64,000 nucleotides of DNA. It comes from an uncultured Cryomorphaceae bacterium. Lineage in GTDB: Bacteria > Bacteroidota > Bacteroidia > Flavobacteriales > Schleiferiaceae. The notes beneath the pieces are model-generated. The model was not told the DNA's origin, did not search any database, and was given only the letters and a program-made list of their open reading frames with translations. A program made the position numbers and the translations under genes. Each line of letters begins with the position of its first letter. Position 1 is the stretch's first letter. This document shows, piece after piece, positions 1 to 9,172 of this stretch. The DNA lies in NCBI GenBank assembly GCA_913009655.1, contig CAJVWI010000003.1, positions 62,001 through 126,000 on the forward strand. The letters are read 5' to 3'.

Positions 1-1774
1 TTCCGTCTAGAAAATCTTGAAGAAGACGATGAACCATCATGTCTGGGTACCTTCTAATAGGCGATGTGAAGTGAGTGTAATCATCAAAAGCCAAACCATA
101 ATGACCTATGTTTTGAGTTGAATAAATGGCCTTAGCCATAGTCCTTACCGTCAATGTTTCAAGCATATTGGCCTCAGGGGTTCCTTTTACCGTTGAGAGA
201 AGAGTATTTATTGATTTTCGTACGGCCTGTGTCCCTTGTGTTGCAAGATTATATCCCAATGGTCTAACGAATTGGGAAAGAGTTTCAAGTTTCGCAGGGT
301 CTGGGTGATCATGCACCCGATATACCATTGTTTTGGTATTGCGCTTCCCATCAGCTTGACGACCAATAATATTAGCAACATGTTTGTTTGCCAAGAGCAT
401 AAATTCTTCGATAAGTTTATTTGAATCTTGAGCAACTTTTAGGGATGCTCCTATTGGTTCATTCTCTGAATCTAATTTAAATTTCACTTCCGCACGATCA
501 AAAGCAATGGCTCCATCGGTCATTCTTTTTTTTCGAAGATCCTTAGCTATTAAATCCATAATTCGAATTTCTTGTCCAAGGAGATCATCATTTTCACCTT
601 GAATAATTAATTCAGCTTCTTCATAAGTGAACCTTCTGTCAGAGTGAATAACAGTTCTACCAAACCATCGGTTACGGATATTACCATTTGAGTTGATTTC
701 GAATACTGCTGAAAATGTAAACTTATCTTCATTTGGACGCAATGAGCAAACCTTATTTGATAAAACCTCAGGGAGCATGGGGACAACTCTATCCACTAAA
801 TAGACTGATGTTGCTCTTTTTTGAGCTTCCTCTTCAAGTTTACTACCGGGGGTCACATAGTGGGTGACATCTGCAATATGAACTCCAATTTCCCAATATT
901 CATCATCAATTTTTGCAATACTTAGCGCATCATCAAAATCTTTTGCATCATATGGATCAATAGTGAATGTTTTGACATTTCTCATGTCTTTTCTATTCGA
1001 TAGCTCTTTAGAATTAATCCCTAAAGGGATTTTATTTGCTTCAGCTTCTACTTCTTCAGGGAAAGAATAGGGAAGCCCATATTCATTTAATATCGCATGT
1101 ATTTCAGTGTCATGATCACCTCTTTCACCAAGGATCTCTTCGATTTTTCCTTGCGGGTTGTGTTCAGGATTATCCCAAGAGATCAATGAAGCAATAACAA
1201 TTTGGCCATCCTTACCCCCGTTTAATTTATTTTTGGGGATATAGAAGTCTGGGCCTATTTTCCTTTTGTCCGTGACTAAAAAAGCATGATTTTCGGAAAC
1301 TTGGAGCTCTCCCACAAATCTATTCCGTGCTCTTTTTGTCACCTCTTTTATTTGACCCTCTTTTTTTCTCTTGCCTTTTTGAGGATGAAGTAAAACGCTC
1401 ACTTGGTCACCTCCAAACGCTAAGCCTAAATTATTTTCTCTGATAAAGATATCTTCTTCTTCTCCACCGGGGATTACATAACCAGTGCCTGAAGATGTTA
1501 GTTGCAAAATACCTTTAACATGAGATTCATCTATTTTGTATTCATAATTGTCTGGACTTATTTCTTTTATTTGACCGGCTCCTTTTAAAATATCTATGGC
1601 AGCTTTAGTTAAAATTTTACCGGAACGCTCATACATATTCATTTCTAATGCGATATCCTCGAGCGGGAATATGGTAAATGGTCTTTTTTGAAGAAGTCGA
1701 AGGATTCTAGAGGCTAATGAAGCAGCATCCATCGAACGATGTGCTTTATTTTTTTTTGGGCCTTTTTTTGGCAT
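1..1774 (-). CDS. rnr: Ribonuclease R (RNB-family 3'-5' exoribonuclease), 3' end cut by window edge
   Basis: Processive 3'-5' exoribonuclease that degrades structured RNA in the cytoplasm. The reading frame is open from the ATG at 1774 to the window edge, about 591 codons, so the C-terminus (end of RNB, S1 domain) is missing. The N-terminal part starts MPKKGPKKNKAHRS (basic) followed by a winged-helix-like segment (SLASRILRLLQKRPFTIF). Cold-shock-like OB segments come next (GYVIPGGEEEDIFI). The RNB catalytic signature DPYDAKDFDDALS carries the metal-binding aspartates near residue 265-275, and HYGLAFDDYTHFTSPIRRYPD, the conserved late RNB motif, lies close to the edge. A GACCTTTG element ends three bases before the ATG. 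Family assignment is firm; the missing end is a window effect. Confidence 0.93.
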   Translation of the reverse strand, partial: MPKKGPKKNKAHRSMDAASLASRILRLLQKRPFTIFPLEDIALEMNMYERSGKILTKAAIDILKGAGQIKEISPDNYEYKIDESHVKGILQLTSSGTGYVIPGGEEEDIFIRENNLGLAFGGDQVSVLLHPQKGKRKKEGQIKEVTKRARNRFVGELQVSENHAFLVTDKRKIGPDFYIPKNKLNGGKDGQIVIASLISWDNPEHNPQGKIEEILGERGDHDTEIHAILNEYGLPYSFPEEVEAEANKIPLGINSKELSNRKDMRNVKTFTIDPYDAKDFDDALSIAKIDDEYWEIGVHIADVTHYVTPGSKLEEEAQKRATSVYLVDRVVPMLPEVLSNKVCSLRPNEDKFTFSAVFEINSNGNIRNRWFGRTVIHSDRRFTYEEAELIIQGENDDLLGQEIRIMDLIAKDLRKKRMTDGAIAFDRAEVKFKLDSENEPIGASLKVAQDSNKLIEEFMLLANKHVANIIGRQADGKRNTKTMVYRVHDHPDPAKLETLSQFVRPLGYNLATQGTQAVRKSINTLLSTVKGTPEANMLETLTVRTMAKAIYSTQNIGHYGLAFDDYTHFTSPIRRYPDMMVHRLLQDFLDG

Positions 1775-1777
1775 CTT

Positions 1778-1785
1778 CAAAGGTC
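1778..1785 (-). promoter_or_regulatory. Candidate -7 promoter element of rnr
   Basis: On the minus strand this reads GACCTTTG, seven of eight positions of the Bacteroidota -7 consensus TAnnTTTG. It ends three nucleotides before the rnr ATG, which would give an essentially leaderless mRNA. No TTG element was found at the usual 17-23 nt upstream, so support is moderate. Confidence 0.4.
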
Positions 1786-1911
1786 GGGTAAATTTTTCTT
1801 AAAAAATACATCTAGTTATTTCTCGCTGTATATGCTTCAAATCATATCTACACATAGCCAATTTGGCATAAATGTTGTTATTTTTACTATCTATAATCCT
1901 ACATATCAATC

Positions 1912-2883
1912 ATGAAATATTTAGCTTACACGTTGTCCTTGATTTTTATTTTAACCTTTCCTGTTAATGGTCAAGAGGCCCCTTCTCAGGTTCAAGGTCA
2001 AGGAACTGCGGTGGAATTGACAAAAAAGGAAAAAAAACAATTAGAGAAAGAAACTAAGAAAAAGGAAAAAGAATTAAAAAAAGAGCAAAAAAAGAGTAAA
2101 AAGACCAAGTCCATCAAAATTGGTGAACTTCCTCCTGAAACTGAAGAAGAGGTAACTAATCCCTTGGATATAAAAATTGATATCAATTTAGGTGATTTAT
2201 CAAGTAAAAAGAGTGATGAAAAAGCTAAAAAGCACCGTGGAATGTCATTAGCATTCGGGTTTATTCAATTAGCAAATATCTCTGATGGGTTAACTTTCGC
2301 AAATGAATATTGGACACAAAATAGACGAGGCCGTGTGCTTCGTTCCTCTGCCCAATCTTGGGATATCTTTTTCAGCCAATATAGATTGTCAAAATCTCCT
2401 TTTTGGTTGAGAACAGGCGCATCAATATCTTGGAATGTTTTAGATTTTGGAGACAGATCACGTATTAGTAATGATTTCTCTCCGGGTCCTGAACAGGGGG
2501 TAACAGTACGTTTAGTTGAAGATGCGTCTGTTGTATATACTAGATCTAGCTTAACAACGTCGTATATCGAGGCACCACTAGAGTTTGTATTTAATAGTAG
2601 TAAGAAAGGCGATAAAGGTGTGACTATTGGAATTGGTGGCTATGTTGGTCTTTGGCTAAAGACAACAAGGAAAATAAATTATACGGATTTAACAGGTCCT
2701 GTTCAGGATAGAAAAATAAACCGGTTTTACAACAACCCTGTGTCCTACGGATTAAGTACCAGATTGGGTTATGGCTCAATATATGTTAAAGGTCGTTTTG
2801 CATTGTCTAAGTACTTTCAGCAGAATCTAGACAATACTGTACCGTATCAACTAGCTACATTGACGCTGGGGATAGATCTGTGA
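1912..2883 (+). CDS. Outer-membrane-type beta-barrel protein with Lys/Glu-rich linker
   Basis: Product not recognised beyond class. Residues 1-20 are a signal peptide (MKYLAYTLSLIFILTFPVNG, cleavage before QEAP). Residues 36-66 are an extreme Lys/Glu run (LTKKEKKQLEKETKKKEKEL and on), probably a charged helix. From about residue 105 the sequence has alternating hydrophobic/aromatic strands (SLAFGFIQLANI, SAQSWDIFFSQYRL, GVTIGIGGYVGLWLK) and ends YQLATLTLGIDL, as in small outer-membrane barrels. It is a single gene, divergent from rnr, and is followed by a strong bidirectional terminator. The charged segment is unusual for a barrel protein and could bind peptidoglycan or another anionic partner; that is inference. 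Confidence 0.75.
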   Translation: MKYLAYTLSLIFILTFPVNGQEAPSQVQGQGTAVELTKKEKKQLEKETKKKEKELKKEQKKSKKTKSIKIGELPPETEEEVTNPLDIKIDINLGDLSSKKSDEKAKKHRGMSLAFGFIQLANISDGLTFANEYWTQNRRGRVLRSSAQSWDIFFSQYRLSKSPFWLRTGASISWNVLDFGDRSRISNDFSPGPEQGVTVRLVEDASVVYTRSSLTTSYIEAPLEFVFNSSKKGDKGVTIGIGGYVGLWLKTTRKINYTDLTGPVQDRKINRFYNNPVSYGLSTRLGYGSIYVKGRFALSKYFQQNLDNTVPYQLATLTLGIDL

Positions 2884-2901
2884 GACTTTTTCTATAAAAT
2901 T

Positions 2902-2937
2902 AAAAACCCCCTTAGATAATTATCTAAGGGGGTTTTT
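2902..2937. terminator. Bidirectional rho-independent terminator (perfect 36-bp palindrome)
   Basis: A perfect inverted repeat: AAAAACCCCCTTAGATAA followed directly by its reverse complement. It has an A5 tract on the left and T tract on the right, so it forms a hairpin plus U-tract in either direction. It sits between two convergent genes (OMP-like, + and gdhA, -) and can end both transcripts. Confidence 0.93.
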
Positions 2938-2985
2938 TGTGCTCGCAGATCCGGATTAAATCTGAATGACACTAAATGAATTTGA

Positions 2986-4341
2986 TTACATTATGCCTTG
3001 GTCTAACATGGCGTCTGCAACTTTTACAAAACCAGCGAGGTTAGCTCCTTTGACGTAATCCACAAAACCATTTTTTTGTGTCCCGTATTCGACACATGAT
3101 CCATGAATATCAATCATAATACTATGAAGTTTTTCATCAACTTCTTCACTGCTCCAACTCATTCTTAAGCTATTCTGAGACATTTCCAATCCAGATGTAG
3201 CTACTCCACCTGCATTAGCTGCTTTACCGGGGCTAAATAATAGGTGAGCTGAGTGAAAAGCCTCAATTGCTTCAGGGGTAGAGGGCATGTTTGCTCCTTC
3301 AGCTATACATATCACGCCATTTTTTATCAAGGTTAGCGCATCATTTTTATGAAGTTCGTTTTGAGTAGCACAAGGAAGAGCTACATGACATGGAACATCC
3401 CATGGTCCCTTACCAGCAACAAATTTTGCTTTTGAATATTCTTCTAAATATTCCGATATACGACCACGTTTCACATTTTTTAAATTCATAATGAATTTTA
3501 ATTTCTCTTGATCAATACCATCATTGTCTATTATGTGTCCTGACGAATCGGACATAGTAAGAACCTTTGCGCCCAAACTAATTGCTTTTTGAGCCGCATA
3601 CTGAGCAACATTTCCTGATCCTGAAATAACAACATTCTTACTTTTAAAAGACTCATTTTTTGTTTTGAGCATTTCCTCAGCAAAATACACGGTGCCATAA
3701 CCAGTAGCTTCAGGGCGAATAAGGGATCCACCCCAATTTCTTCCTTTACCTGTTAACACGCCAGTAAATTCATTTCGAATACGTTTGTATTGACCGAACA
3801 TATATCCAATTTCTCGACCTCCAACTCCTATGTCGCCAGCAGGAACATCTGTGTTGGGGCCTATATGCCGCGCAAGCTCCGTCATAAATGCCTGGCAAAA
3901 TCTCATGACTTCGTCATCCGATTTACCTTTTGGATTAAAGTCAGCTCCTCCTTTTCCTCCGCCAAGAGGAAGTGTAGTTAAGCTATTTTTGAAAATTTGC
4001 TCGAATCCAAGAAACTTGAGCACACTTAAATTCACCGATGGATGAAATCTTAGTCCGCCTTTGTAAGGTCCCAAAGCACTATTGAACTCAACTCTATAGC
4101 CTCTATTTACTTCAACACTGCCATCGTCTCTTGTCCATGAAACACGAAACATTATAGTACGTTCGGGTTCGGCCATTCGTTCTAGTATCTTCGCAGCTTT
4201 ATACTTAGGGTTTTGCTCAATAAATGGGATGACAGATTCTGCAACTTCCTGAACAGCTTGTATGAATTCAGGTTCATTAGGATTTTGCGACTGAATGCCA
4301 ACCATAAACGCATCGATTTGCGTATTGAAATTCTGGGTCAT
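2986..4341 (-). CDS. gdhA: Glutamate dehydrogenase (NADP-type, hexameric class)
   Basis: Interconverts 2-oxoglutarate + ammonia and glutamate in the cytoplasm, assimilating nitrogen. At 451 residues it is the usual length of the small hexameric bacterial enzymes. Visible motifs are [20 protein letters not shown] (substrate loop), [19 protein letters not shown] (active-site Lys), [20 protein letters not shown], the Rossmann [10 protein letters not shown] and C-terminal [20 protein letters not shown]. The NADP preference is inferred from resemblance to anabolic GdhA, not from a visible specificity residue. It is a single gene, convergent with the OMP gene and divergent from thiL; two tandem TACCTTTG boxes lie just upstream, which suggests a strong or dual promoter. 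Confidence 0.95.
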   Translation of the reverse strand: MTQNFNTQIDAFMVGIQSQNPNEPEFIQAVQEVAESVIPFIEQNPKYKAAKILERMAEPERTIMFRVSWTRDDGSVEVNRGYRVEFNSALGPYKGGLRFHPSVNLSVLKFLGFEQIFKNSLTTLPLGGGKGGADFNPKGKSDDEVMRFCQAFMTELARHIGPNTDVPAGDIGVGGREIGYMFGQYKRIRNEFTGVLTGKGRNWGGSLIRPEATGYGTVYFAEEMLKTKNESFKSKNVVISGSGNVAQYAAQKAISLGAKVLTMSDSSGHIIDNDGIDQEKLKFIMNLKNVKRGRISEYLEEYSKAKFVAGKGPWDVPCHVALPCATQNELHKNDALTLIKNGVICIAEGANMPSTPEAIEAFHSAHLLFSPGKAANAGGVATSGLEMSQNSLRMSWSSEEVDEKLHSIMIDIHGSCVEYGTQKNGFVDYVKGANLAGFVKVADAMLDQGIM

Positions 4342-4357
4342 AGGAATGTAATTTTAA

Positions 4358-4379
4358 CAAAGGTAATTTAACAAAGGTA
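4358..4379 (-). promoter_or_regulatory. Tandem -7 elements upstream of gdhA
   Basis: On the minus strand TACCTTTG occurs twice (4379-4372 and 4365-4358), 14 bp apart inside a direct repeat TTTAACAAAGGTA read on the + strand. Both match the Bacteroidota -7 consensus TAnnTTTG exactly. The proximal one ends 16 nt before the gdhA ATG. No good -33 TTG was seen at standard spacing for either. Confidence 0.5.
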
Positions 4380-4383
4380 TACC

Positions 4384-4391
4384 GAAATTTG
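4384..4391 (+). promoter_or_regulatory. Candidate -7 element of thiL
   Basis: GAAATTTG matches TAnnTTTG at seven of eight positions and ends four nucleotides before the thiL ATG at 4396. If used, the mRNA would be leaderless or nearly so. It lies only 5 bp from the distal gdhA box, so divergent polymerases would compete. Confidence 0.35.
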
Positions 4392-4395
4392 CGTC

Positions 4396-5436
4396 ATGCT
4401 TGATACACCGAACCAACAAAAAACACAATTGTCAGAATTAGGCGAATTTGCTTTAATAGATCGCCTGACATCTTCAATTAAATTAATCAATGAATCCTCT
4501 TTGACAGGAGCAGGAGATGATTCCGCTATAATTGATCATGGCGATCATGAAACTCTAATTTCTAAGGATTTACTTGTTGAAGGTGTTCATTTTGACTTGG
4601 CTTATGTGCCCTTAAAGCATTTAGGTTATAAGTCAGTGGTGGTAAATATATCCGACATATATGCAATGAATGGTATTCCGACACAGATATTAGTAGGATT
4701 GGCGGTTTCAAGCCGATTTCCGGTTGAAGCGTTGGATGAGATATATGAGGGGATGCTCTTAGCATGCAAGAGATATGGGGTAGACTTAATTGGCGGGGAC
4801 ACAACATCAAGTAAATCAGGATTAATGCTGAGTATTACCGCTGTTGGTCATGTCGAAAAAGGTAAAGCAGTAAAAAGATCGGGGGCAAAACCTACTGATT
4901 TACTTATAGTTTCTGGTGACTTGGGTTCAGCTTACTTAGGGCTTCAGGTTCTTGAACGTGAAAAGGCAGCGTTTAAATCTAATCCAAACCTGCAACCCGA
5001 ACTTCAGGGACATGAATATGTTCTAGAGCGGCAATTAAAGCCAGAAGCACGGAAAGATATCGCAGATTTATTGAAAGAATTAAATGTTATACCATCTAGT
5101 ATGATAGATATATCAGACGGGTTAAGTTCTGAAATAATGCACCTTTGTAAATCATCGAATTTGGGATGTACTATCTATGAAGATAAAATCCCCATGGATC
5201 CACAAATGATGCACTTATCGGAAGAATTCGGAATAAATCCCATCACTGCCGTTCTTAATGGAGGAGAAGACTATGAATTGCTTTTTACTGTCTCTATCGA
5301 TGATTATGATAAAATCAAGCATAATCCAAGCTTAACTCCAATTGGTCATGTTACAGAGAGTAAAGCAATTCAGCTTATAACTAATGGCGGCCAAGCAGTT
5401 GAATTGGAGGCACAAGGGTGGACTTCATTTAAATGA
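4396..5436 (+). CDS. thiL: Thiamine-monophosphate kinase
   Basis: Phosphorylates thiamine monophosphate to thiamine diphosphate with ATP, the last step of cofactor synthesis. The cofactor is needed by the 2-oxoglutarate dehydrogenase E1 at 24.8 kb. The 346 residues show the PurM/ThiL fold markers: GAGDDSAIIDHG near 38-49 (Mg/ATP), SKDLLVEGVHFD near 56-67, VNISDIYAMNGIP near 83-95, LIGGDTTSSKSG near 135-146, and GGEDYELLFTV late in the chain. It is divergent from gdhA and its stop codon lies inside a palindrome that probably terminates transcription. Confidence 0.93.
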   Translation: MLDTPNQQKTQLSELGEFALIDRLTSSIKLINESSLTGAGDDSAIIDHGDHETLISKDLLVEGVHFDLAYVPLKHLGYKSVVVNISDIYAMNGIPTQILVGLAVSSRFPVEALDEIYEGMLLACKRYGVDLIGGDTTSSKSGLMLSITAVGHVEKGKAVKRSGAKPTDLLIVSGDLGSAYLGLQVLEREKAAFKSNPNLQPELQGHEYVLERQLKPEARKDIADLLKELNVIPSSMIDISDGLSSEIMHLCKSSNLGCTIYEDKIPMDPQMMHLSEEFGINPITAVLNGGEDYELLFTVSIDDYDKIKHNPSLTPIGHVTESKAIQLITNGGQAVELEAQGWTSFK

Positions 5437-5441
5437 AGTCC
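5420..5441. terminator. Palindrome at the thiL/lipoprotein convergence
   Basis: GGACTTCATTT followed by AAATGAAGTCC is a perfect 22-bp inverted repeat that includes the thiL stop codon. It lies between two convergent genes. There is no clean U-tract on either side, so terminator function is plausible but not certain. Confidence 0.55.
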
Positions 5442-5455
5442 TAATTTCGAGGACG

Positions 5456-5947
5456 TTAAATTTTTGTAAAGCCAAATTGAGTCAACATATTAACGTTAGA
5501 CCCCATAAATTCAATTGATAAATTCGTTTTAAGGGTTACAGATGTTTCAAGAAGGCCCAAGACCTCATATTTAACGATTGTCCCATCAGTGTTGTTTAGG
5601 AATACAGAATCTGGAGCTGTCCCATTTCCGGGTTTTGTTGTCCATGTTCCCGAACCAGACTCTTTGAATGGAAGATCTATCGTTGTCCCTAAATTGGCGC
5701 TAATAACGGCATCTACTGACCATGAAACAGAATTAGGGTCTTGTGTTAATAAAAATTGTGAACTATCACTATTAATGTAGCTGTCTGCTGCAACAACCGG
5801 AACAGTTGAGCCAAGAATATCGACGGTTCCAGTTGCAGATACACTATTTACTTGCCAAACCCCGTCGAGTTTATCACCTAATGTTTGTTCTTTAGTACAA
5901 GAGGCTAGTATCAGTAAGGAGAGAGAAATTATAATTGTATTTTTCAT
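5456..5947 (-). CDS. Small lipocalin-like lipoprotein
   Basis: The 163-residue precursor has a lipoprotein signal (MKNTIIISLSLLILASC, lipobox LASC, lipidated Cys17). The mature part begins LGDKLDGVWQVNSVSATG, a start typical of the lipocalin-like/DUF-type lipoproteins of Bacteroidota, and continues in short beta strands (SGTWTTKPGNGTAPDSVFLN). It probably sits in the outer or inner membrane facing the periplasm; ligand unknown. It follows another small lipoprotein gene 15 bp away on the same strand, downstream of the sdh operon, and may be co-transcribed with it. Confidence 0.7.
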   Translation of the reverse strand: MKNTIIISLSLLILASCTKEQTLGDKLDGVWQVNSVSATGTVDILGSTVPVVAADSYINSDSSQFLLTQDPNSVSWSVDAVISANLGTTIDLPFKESGSGTWTTKPGNGTAPDSVFLNNTDGTIVKYEVLGLLETSVTLKTNLSIEFMGSNVNMLTQFGFTKI

Positions 5948-5962
5948 GGTAGGATTTATCTA

Positions 5963-6400
5963 TTAATTGCAGCTATCTAAGTCAGTTCCGAGTCGATACA
6001 AATTATATCGATCTGGAGATATGGGATCTTGAAAGTTAATAATATTTCCCCCACATTCAAAAATTAATGGCAGAACATGAGTATTTCCAAAATTTAAATC
6101 TATGCTCAATGTATCGTTCGAAAAATTATAACTATTGGTTTCAGGGATATGATTTCCATCAGCTGCTTGAAAAGAATCATAAAGTGAATCACAATTTTCA
6201 TCTGCACAGTAATATGTATATCTAGTACCAGCTTCAAAGATGTACATCGTATTTGATATACCCGAAGCACTCATCGGAGAATCTAAAGAGTATAGCCATT
6301 TGCCATCTAGATTAAATTCCACAGGACATGATATTATTTCAGGCTCTTTCTCACAGCTTAATAGGAATACTGGAACTAAGATTAGTAAAAATTTCTTCAT
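5963..6400 (-). CDS. Small lipoprotein of unknown function
   Basis: I place the start at the ATG at 6400 (MKKFLLILVPVFLLSCEKEP), which gives a clean lipoprotein signal with lipobox LLSC. An upstream in-frame start would overlap sdhB and spoil the signal peptide. The 145-residue product has a mature domain that opens EFNLDGKWLYSLDSPMSASG, similar in layout to the next lipoprotein gene (a GxW-type opening of a small beta fold), and several Cys residues (CADENC). It lies 19 bp after sdhB on the same strand, likely read through from sdh transcription. Function is not predictable. Confidence 0.68.
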   Translation of the reverse strand: MKKFLLILVPVFLLSCEKEPEIISCPVEFNLDGKWLYSLDSPMSASGISNTMYIFEAGTRYTYYCADENCDSLYDSFQAADGNHIPETNSYNFSNDTLSIDLNFGNTHVLPLIFECGGNIINFQDPISPDRYNLYRLGTDLDSCN

Positions 6401-6419
6401 CCTTTTGAAGTAGTTATTA

Positions 6420-7169
6420 TTATTTGGAAGTAATAGATGCACTCAAATATTCTCTGTTCATCCTGGCTATATTTTCAATACTAATTCCTTTTGGACACTC
6501 TACCTCACATGCTCCAGTATTTGTACAATTACCGAAACCTTCAAGGTCCATTTGTTTCACCATATTCATCACACGCTCACTGGCTTCAATTTTACCCTGA
6601 GGAAGAAGAGATAGCTGACTAACTTTTGCTGAAGTGAATAACATTGCAGAGGCATTTTTACATGTAGCAACGCACGCTCCGCAGCCAATGCAAGTTGCGG
6701 CATCAAAAGCAGCATCAGCATCTTGTTTTTCAATCGGAGTAGCATTAGCGTCTGGGAGGTTCCCAGAGGTGTTTACTGATACATATCCTCCAGCTTGAAT
6801 GATTCTATCGAATGAGCCGCGATCGACCATTAAGTCTTTAATGATAGGAAAAGCTTTGGCTCTAAATGGTTCAATAGTTATTGTATCTCCATCTTTGAAT
6901 TCTCTCATATGAAGTTGACATGTTGTGACTCCGCGCCCAGGGCCATGAGCCTCCCCATTAATAAACATTGAACACATGCCGCAAATCCCCTCTCTACAAT
7001 CATGATCAAAAACTACTGGTTCTATATCTTGAATGATCAATTGTTCGTTCAAAACATCAATCATTTCCAAAAAAGACATATCATCGGAAATATTACTCAC
7101 CTTGTAAGTTGCAATTCCTCCTCTTTCCTTTGGCCCATTTTGACGCCAAACATTTATTGTAAAATTCAT
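6420..7169 (-). CDS. sdhB: Succinate dehydrogenase/fumarate reductase iron-sulfur subunit
   Basis: Carries electrons from SdhA flavin to the membrane cytochrome b in the TCA-cycle complex II. Three cluster sites are visible: [2Fe-2S] at C58, C63, C66 and C84 (CREGICGMC), [4Fe-4S] at C160, C163, C166 with C170 ([11 protein letters not shown]), and the third site at C215, C221 and C225 ([11 protein letters not shown]). The 249-residue length fits the family. The start overlaps the sdhA stop by 4 bp (ATGA), so translation is coupled. Gene order C-A-B and the single cytochrome b subunit fit the B-type enzymes of Bacteroidota, which use menaquinone. Confidence 0.96.
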   Translation of the reverse strand: MNFTINVWRQNGPKERGGIATYKVSNISDDMSFLEMIDVLNEQLIIQDIEPVVFDHDCREGICGMCSMFINGEAHGPGRGVTTCQLHMREFKDGDTITIEPFRAKAFPIIKDLMVDRGSFDRIIQAGGYVSVNTSGNLPDANATPIEKQDADAAFDAATCIGCGACVATCKNASAMLFTSAKVSQLSLLPQGKIEASERVMNMVKQMDLEGFGNCTNTGACEVECPKGISIENIARMNREYLSASITSK

Positions 7170-9172
7170 TTGTAAGAACGTGTATTTAGTTCGACATTTT
7201 CAAAAGTGAGTTCTTCTTTATGAAGCTTAGATTTTCCAGGATCATTTTCCGTAAACTCCCAAGCGGCAACAAAAGCAAATTCATCGTCTTTTCTAACGGC
7301 TTCTCCCTCTTTAGATTGAAATTCTTCTCGAAAATGACCGCCACAAGATTCTTCTCGGGCTAAAGCATCCATGCACATTAACTCCCCTAGTTCAAGAAAG
7401 TCAGCAACACGTCCTGCTTTATCAAGCTCTGGATTCATCTCGTCAATTTTCCCTAAAACTTTAACATCTGAGTAAAACTTGTCTCGAAGTATTCGGATAT
7501 CAGCAATTGCCTTTTTTAGGCCCTCGGAATTTCTTGCCATTCCACATTGTGACCACATGATTTTCCCCAAATCTCGATGAAATACTTCAACAGGAGTATT
7601 CCCTTTACTATTTAAAAATCCTTCCATTCGATTTCTAGCAGTTGACTCAGCTTCGTCAAATTCAGGAGAGTCGGTAGATATTTTCCCTGTTGTAATATCT
7701 TGCGATAGATAGGTACCCACAGTATAAGGTGCCACAAAATATCCATCAGCTAAACCTTGCATCAGAGCAGAGGCCCCTAGTCGATTTGCGCCGTGATCAG
7801 AAAAATTTGCCTCTCCCAGAGCAAAAAGCCCAGGAACTGTTGTCATGAGGTTATAATCAACCCAGACCCCTCCCATTGTGTAATGAACCGCGGGGTAAAT
7901 CATCATTGGTGTTTTATAGGGATTTTGAGCGGTAATTTTTTCATACATCTGAAAAAGATTACCATACTTTGATTCAACTATTTTTTCACCAAGCCTTTTG
8001 ATTTCATCTTCGCTAGGTGTTTTAATTCCTTTAACATGAGCTGCTTCAGTACCAAATCTTTTTATGGCCGATGAAAAATCGAGATAAACAGCTTCACCTG
8101 TTTTGTTAATCCCAAACCCTGCGTCACAACGTTCTTTTGCAGCGCGCGAGGCAACATCTCTTGGGACGAGGTTCCCAAAAGCAGGATATCGTCTTTCTAG
8201 GTAATAGTCTCTATTTTCTTCAGAAAGGTCTGTTGGTTTCATCTTTCCTTCTCTAATGGCCAATGCATCTTCAGCATTTTTTGGAACCCATATGCGGCCA
8301 TCATTTCGCAGAGATTCAGACATTAAGGTTAATTTAGATTGTGAATCTCCACTAACTGGTATACATGTTGGATGAATTTGAGTGAAACATGGGTTTGCAA
8401 TATATGCCCCTTTTCTATGAGCTTTCCATGCTGCAGTTACATTTGAACCCATAGCATTGGTGCTCAAGTAAAATACATTTCCATAACCTCCCGTGCACAA
8501 AATCACAGCATGGGCTGAGTGACGCTCAAGTTCACCGGTGACTAAATTCCGGGCAATAATACCTCGAGATTTACCATCAACAACCACAAGCTCTACCATT
8601 TCGTGACGGGAAAGTAATTCGACTCTACCTTTTGCTACTTGCCTCGAAAGTGCAGAATAGGCACCCAATAAAAGTTGCTGTCCTGTCTGACCTTTGGCAT
8701 AAAAGGTTCTACTAACTTGCACCCCTCCGAAAGACCGGTTATCTAAGAGACCTCCATATTCTCGAGCGAAAGGCACACCTTGAGCAACGCACTGGTCTAT
8801 AATGCTTGCACTTACCTCTGCTAAGCGGTGAACATTTGCTTCCCTACTTCTATAGTCCCCGCCTTTAATTGTATCGTAGAAAAGACGGAATGTCGAGTCG
8901 CCGTCATTCTGATAGTTTTTTGCGGCATTTATACCTCCTTGAGCAGCGATTGAGTGAGCTCTTCTTGGTGAATCTTGAAAACAAAAAGCTTTAACATTGT
9001 ACCCAAGTTCAGCGAGTGACGCTGCCGCGGAACTACCTGCTAATCCAGTTCCAACAACAATAACATCAATTTGCCTTTTGTTTGCTGGACTAACTAATGG
9101 AATCTTGGATTTGTGTTTGGTCCATTTCTCAGCTAGAGAACCCTCTGGTATATTGGAGTTTAATTTTGACAT
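7166..9172 (-). CDS. sdhA: Succinate dehydrogenase/fumarate reductase flavoprotein subunit
   Basis: Catalytic subunit of complex II, oxidising succinate to fumarate. It has 668 residues. [19 protein letters not shown] (39-57) is the FAD dinucleotide-binding loop. [13 protein letters not shown] contains H73, the expected covalent FAD-attachment His. Later motifs include [23 protein letters not shown] and the active-site/C-terminal block [10 protein letters not shown] with [20 protein letters not shown]. It begins immediately after sdhC (adjacent bases, no gap) and overlaps sdhB, so the three form one operon read leftwards. Confidence 0.97.
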   Translation of the reverse strand: MSKLNSNIPEGSLAEKWTKHKSKIPLVSPANKRQIDVIVVGTGLAGSSAAASLAELGYNVKAFCFQDSPRRAHSIAAQGGINAAKNYQNDGDSTFRLFYDTIKGGDYRSREANVHRLAEVSASIIDQCVAQGVPFAREYGGLLDNRSFGGVQVSRTFYAKGQTGQQLLLGAYSALSRQVAKGRVELLSRHEMVELVVVDGKSRGIIARNLVTGELERHSAHAVILCTGGYGNVFYLSTNAMGSNVTAAWKAHRKGAYIANPCFTQIHPTCIPVSGDSQSKLTLMSESLRNDGRIWVPKNAEDALAIREGKMKPTDLSEENRDYYLERRYPAFGNLVPRDVASRAAKERCDAGFGINKTGEAVYLDFSSAIKRFGTEAAHVKGIKTPSEDEIKRLGEKIVESKYGNLFQMYEKITAQNPYKTPMMIYPAVHYTMGGVWVDYNLMTTVPGLFALGEANFSDHGANRLGASALMQGLADGYFVAPYTVGTYLSQDITTGKISTDSPEFDEAESTARNRMEGFLNSKGNTPVEVFHRDLGKIMWSQCGMARNSEGLKKAIADIRILRDKFYSDVKVLGKIDEMNPELDKAGRVADFLELGELMCMDALAREESCGGHFREEFQSKEGEAVRKDDEFAFVAAWEFTENDPGKSKLHKEELTFENVELNTRSYK

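Noticed and set aside
126-424. Short + strand reading frames near the window start
   Set aside because: They lie antisense inside the long open frame of RNase R, which has clear RNB motifs; no promoter or independent signal supports them.
4352-4377. TTAACA direct repeat upstream of gdhA as another phosphate box
   Set aside because: The period is 14 bp, not 11, and the repeat is explained by duplicated TACCTTTG boxes.
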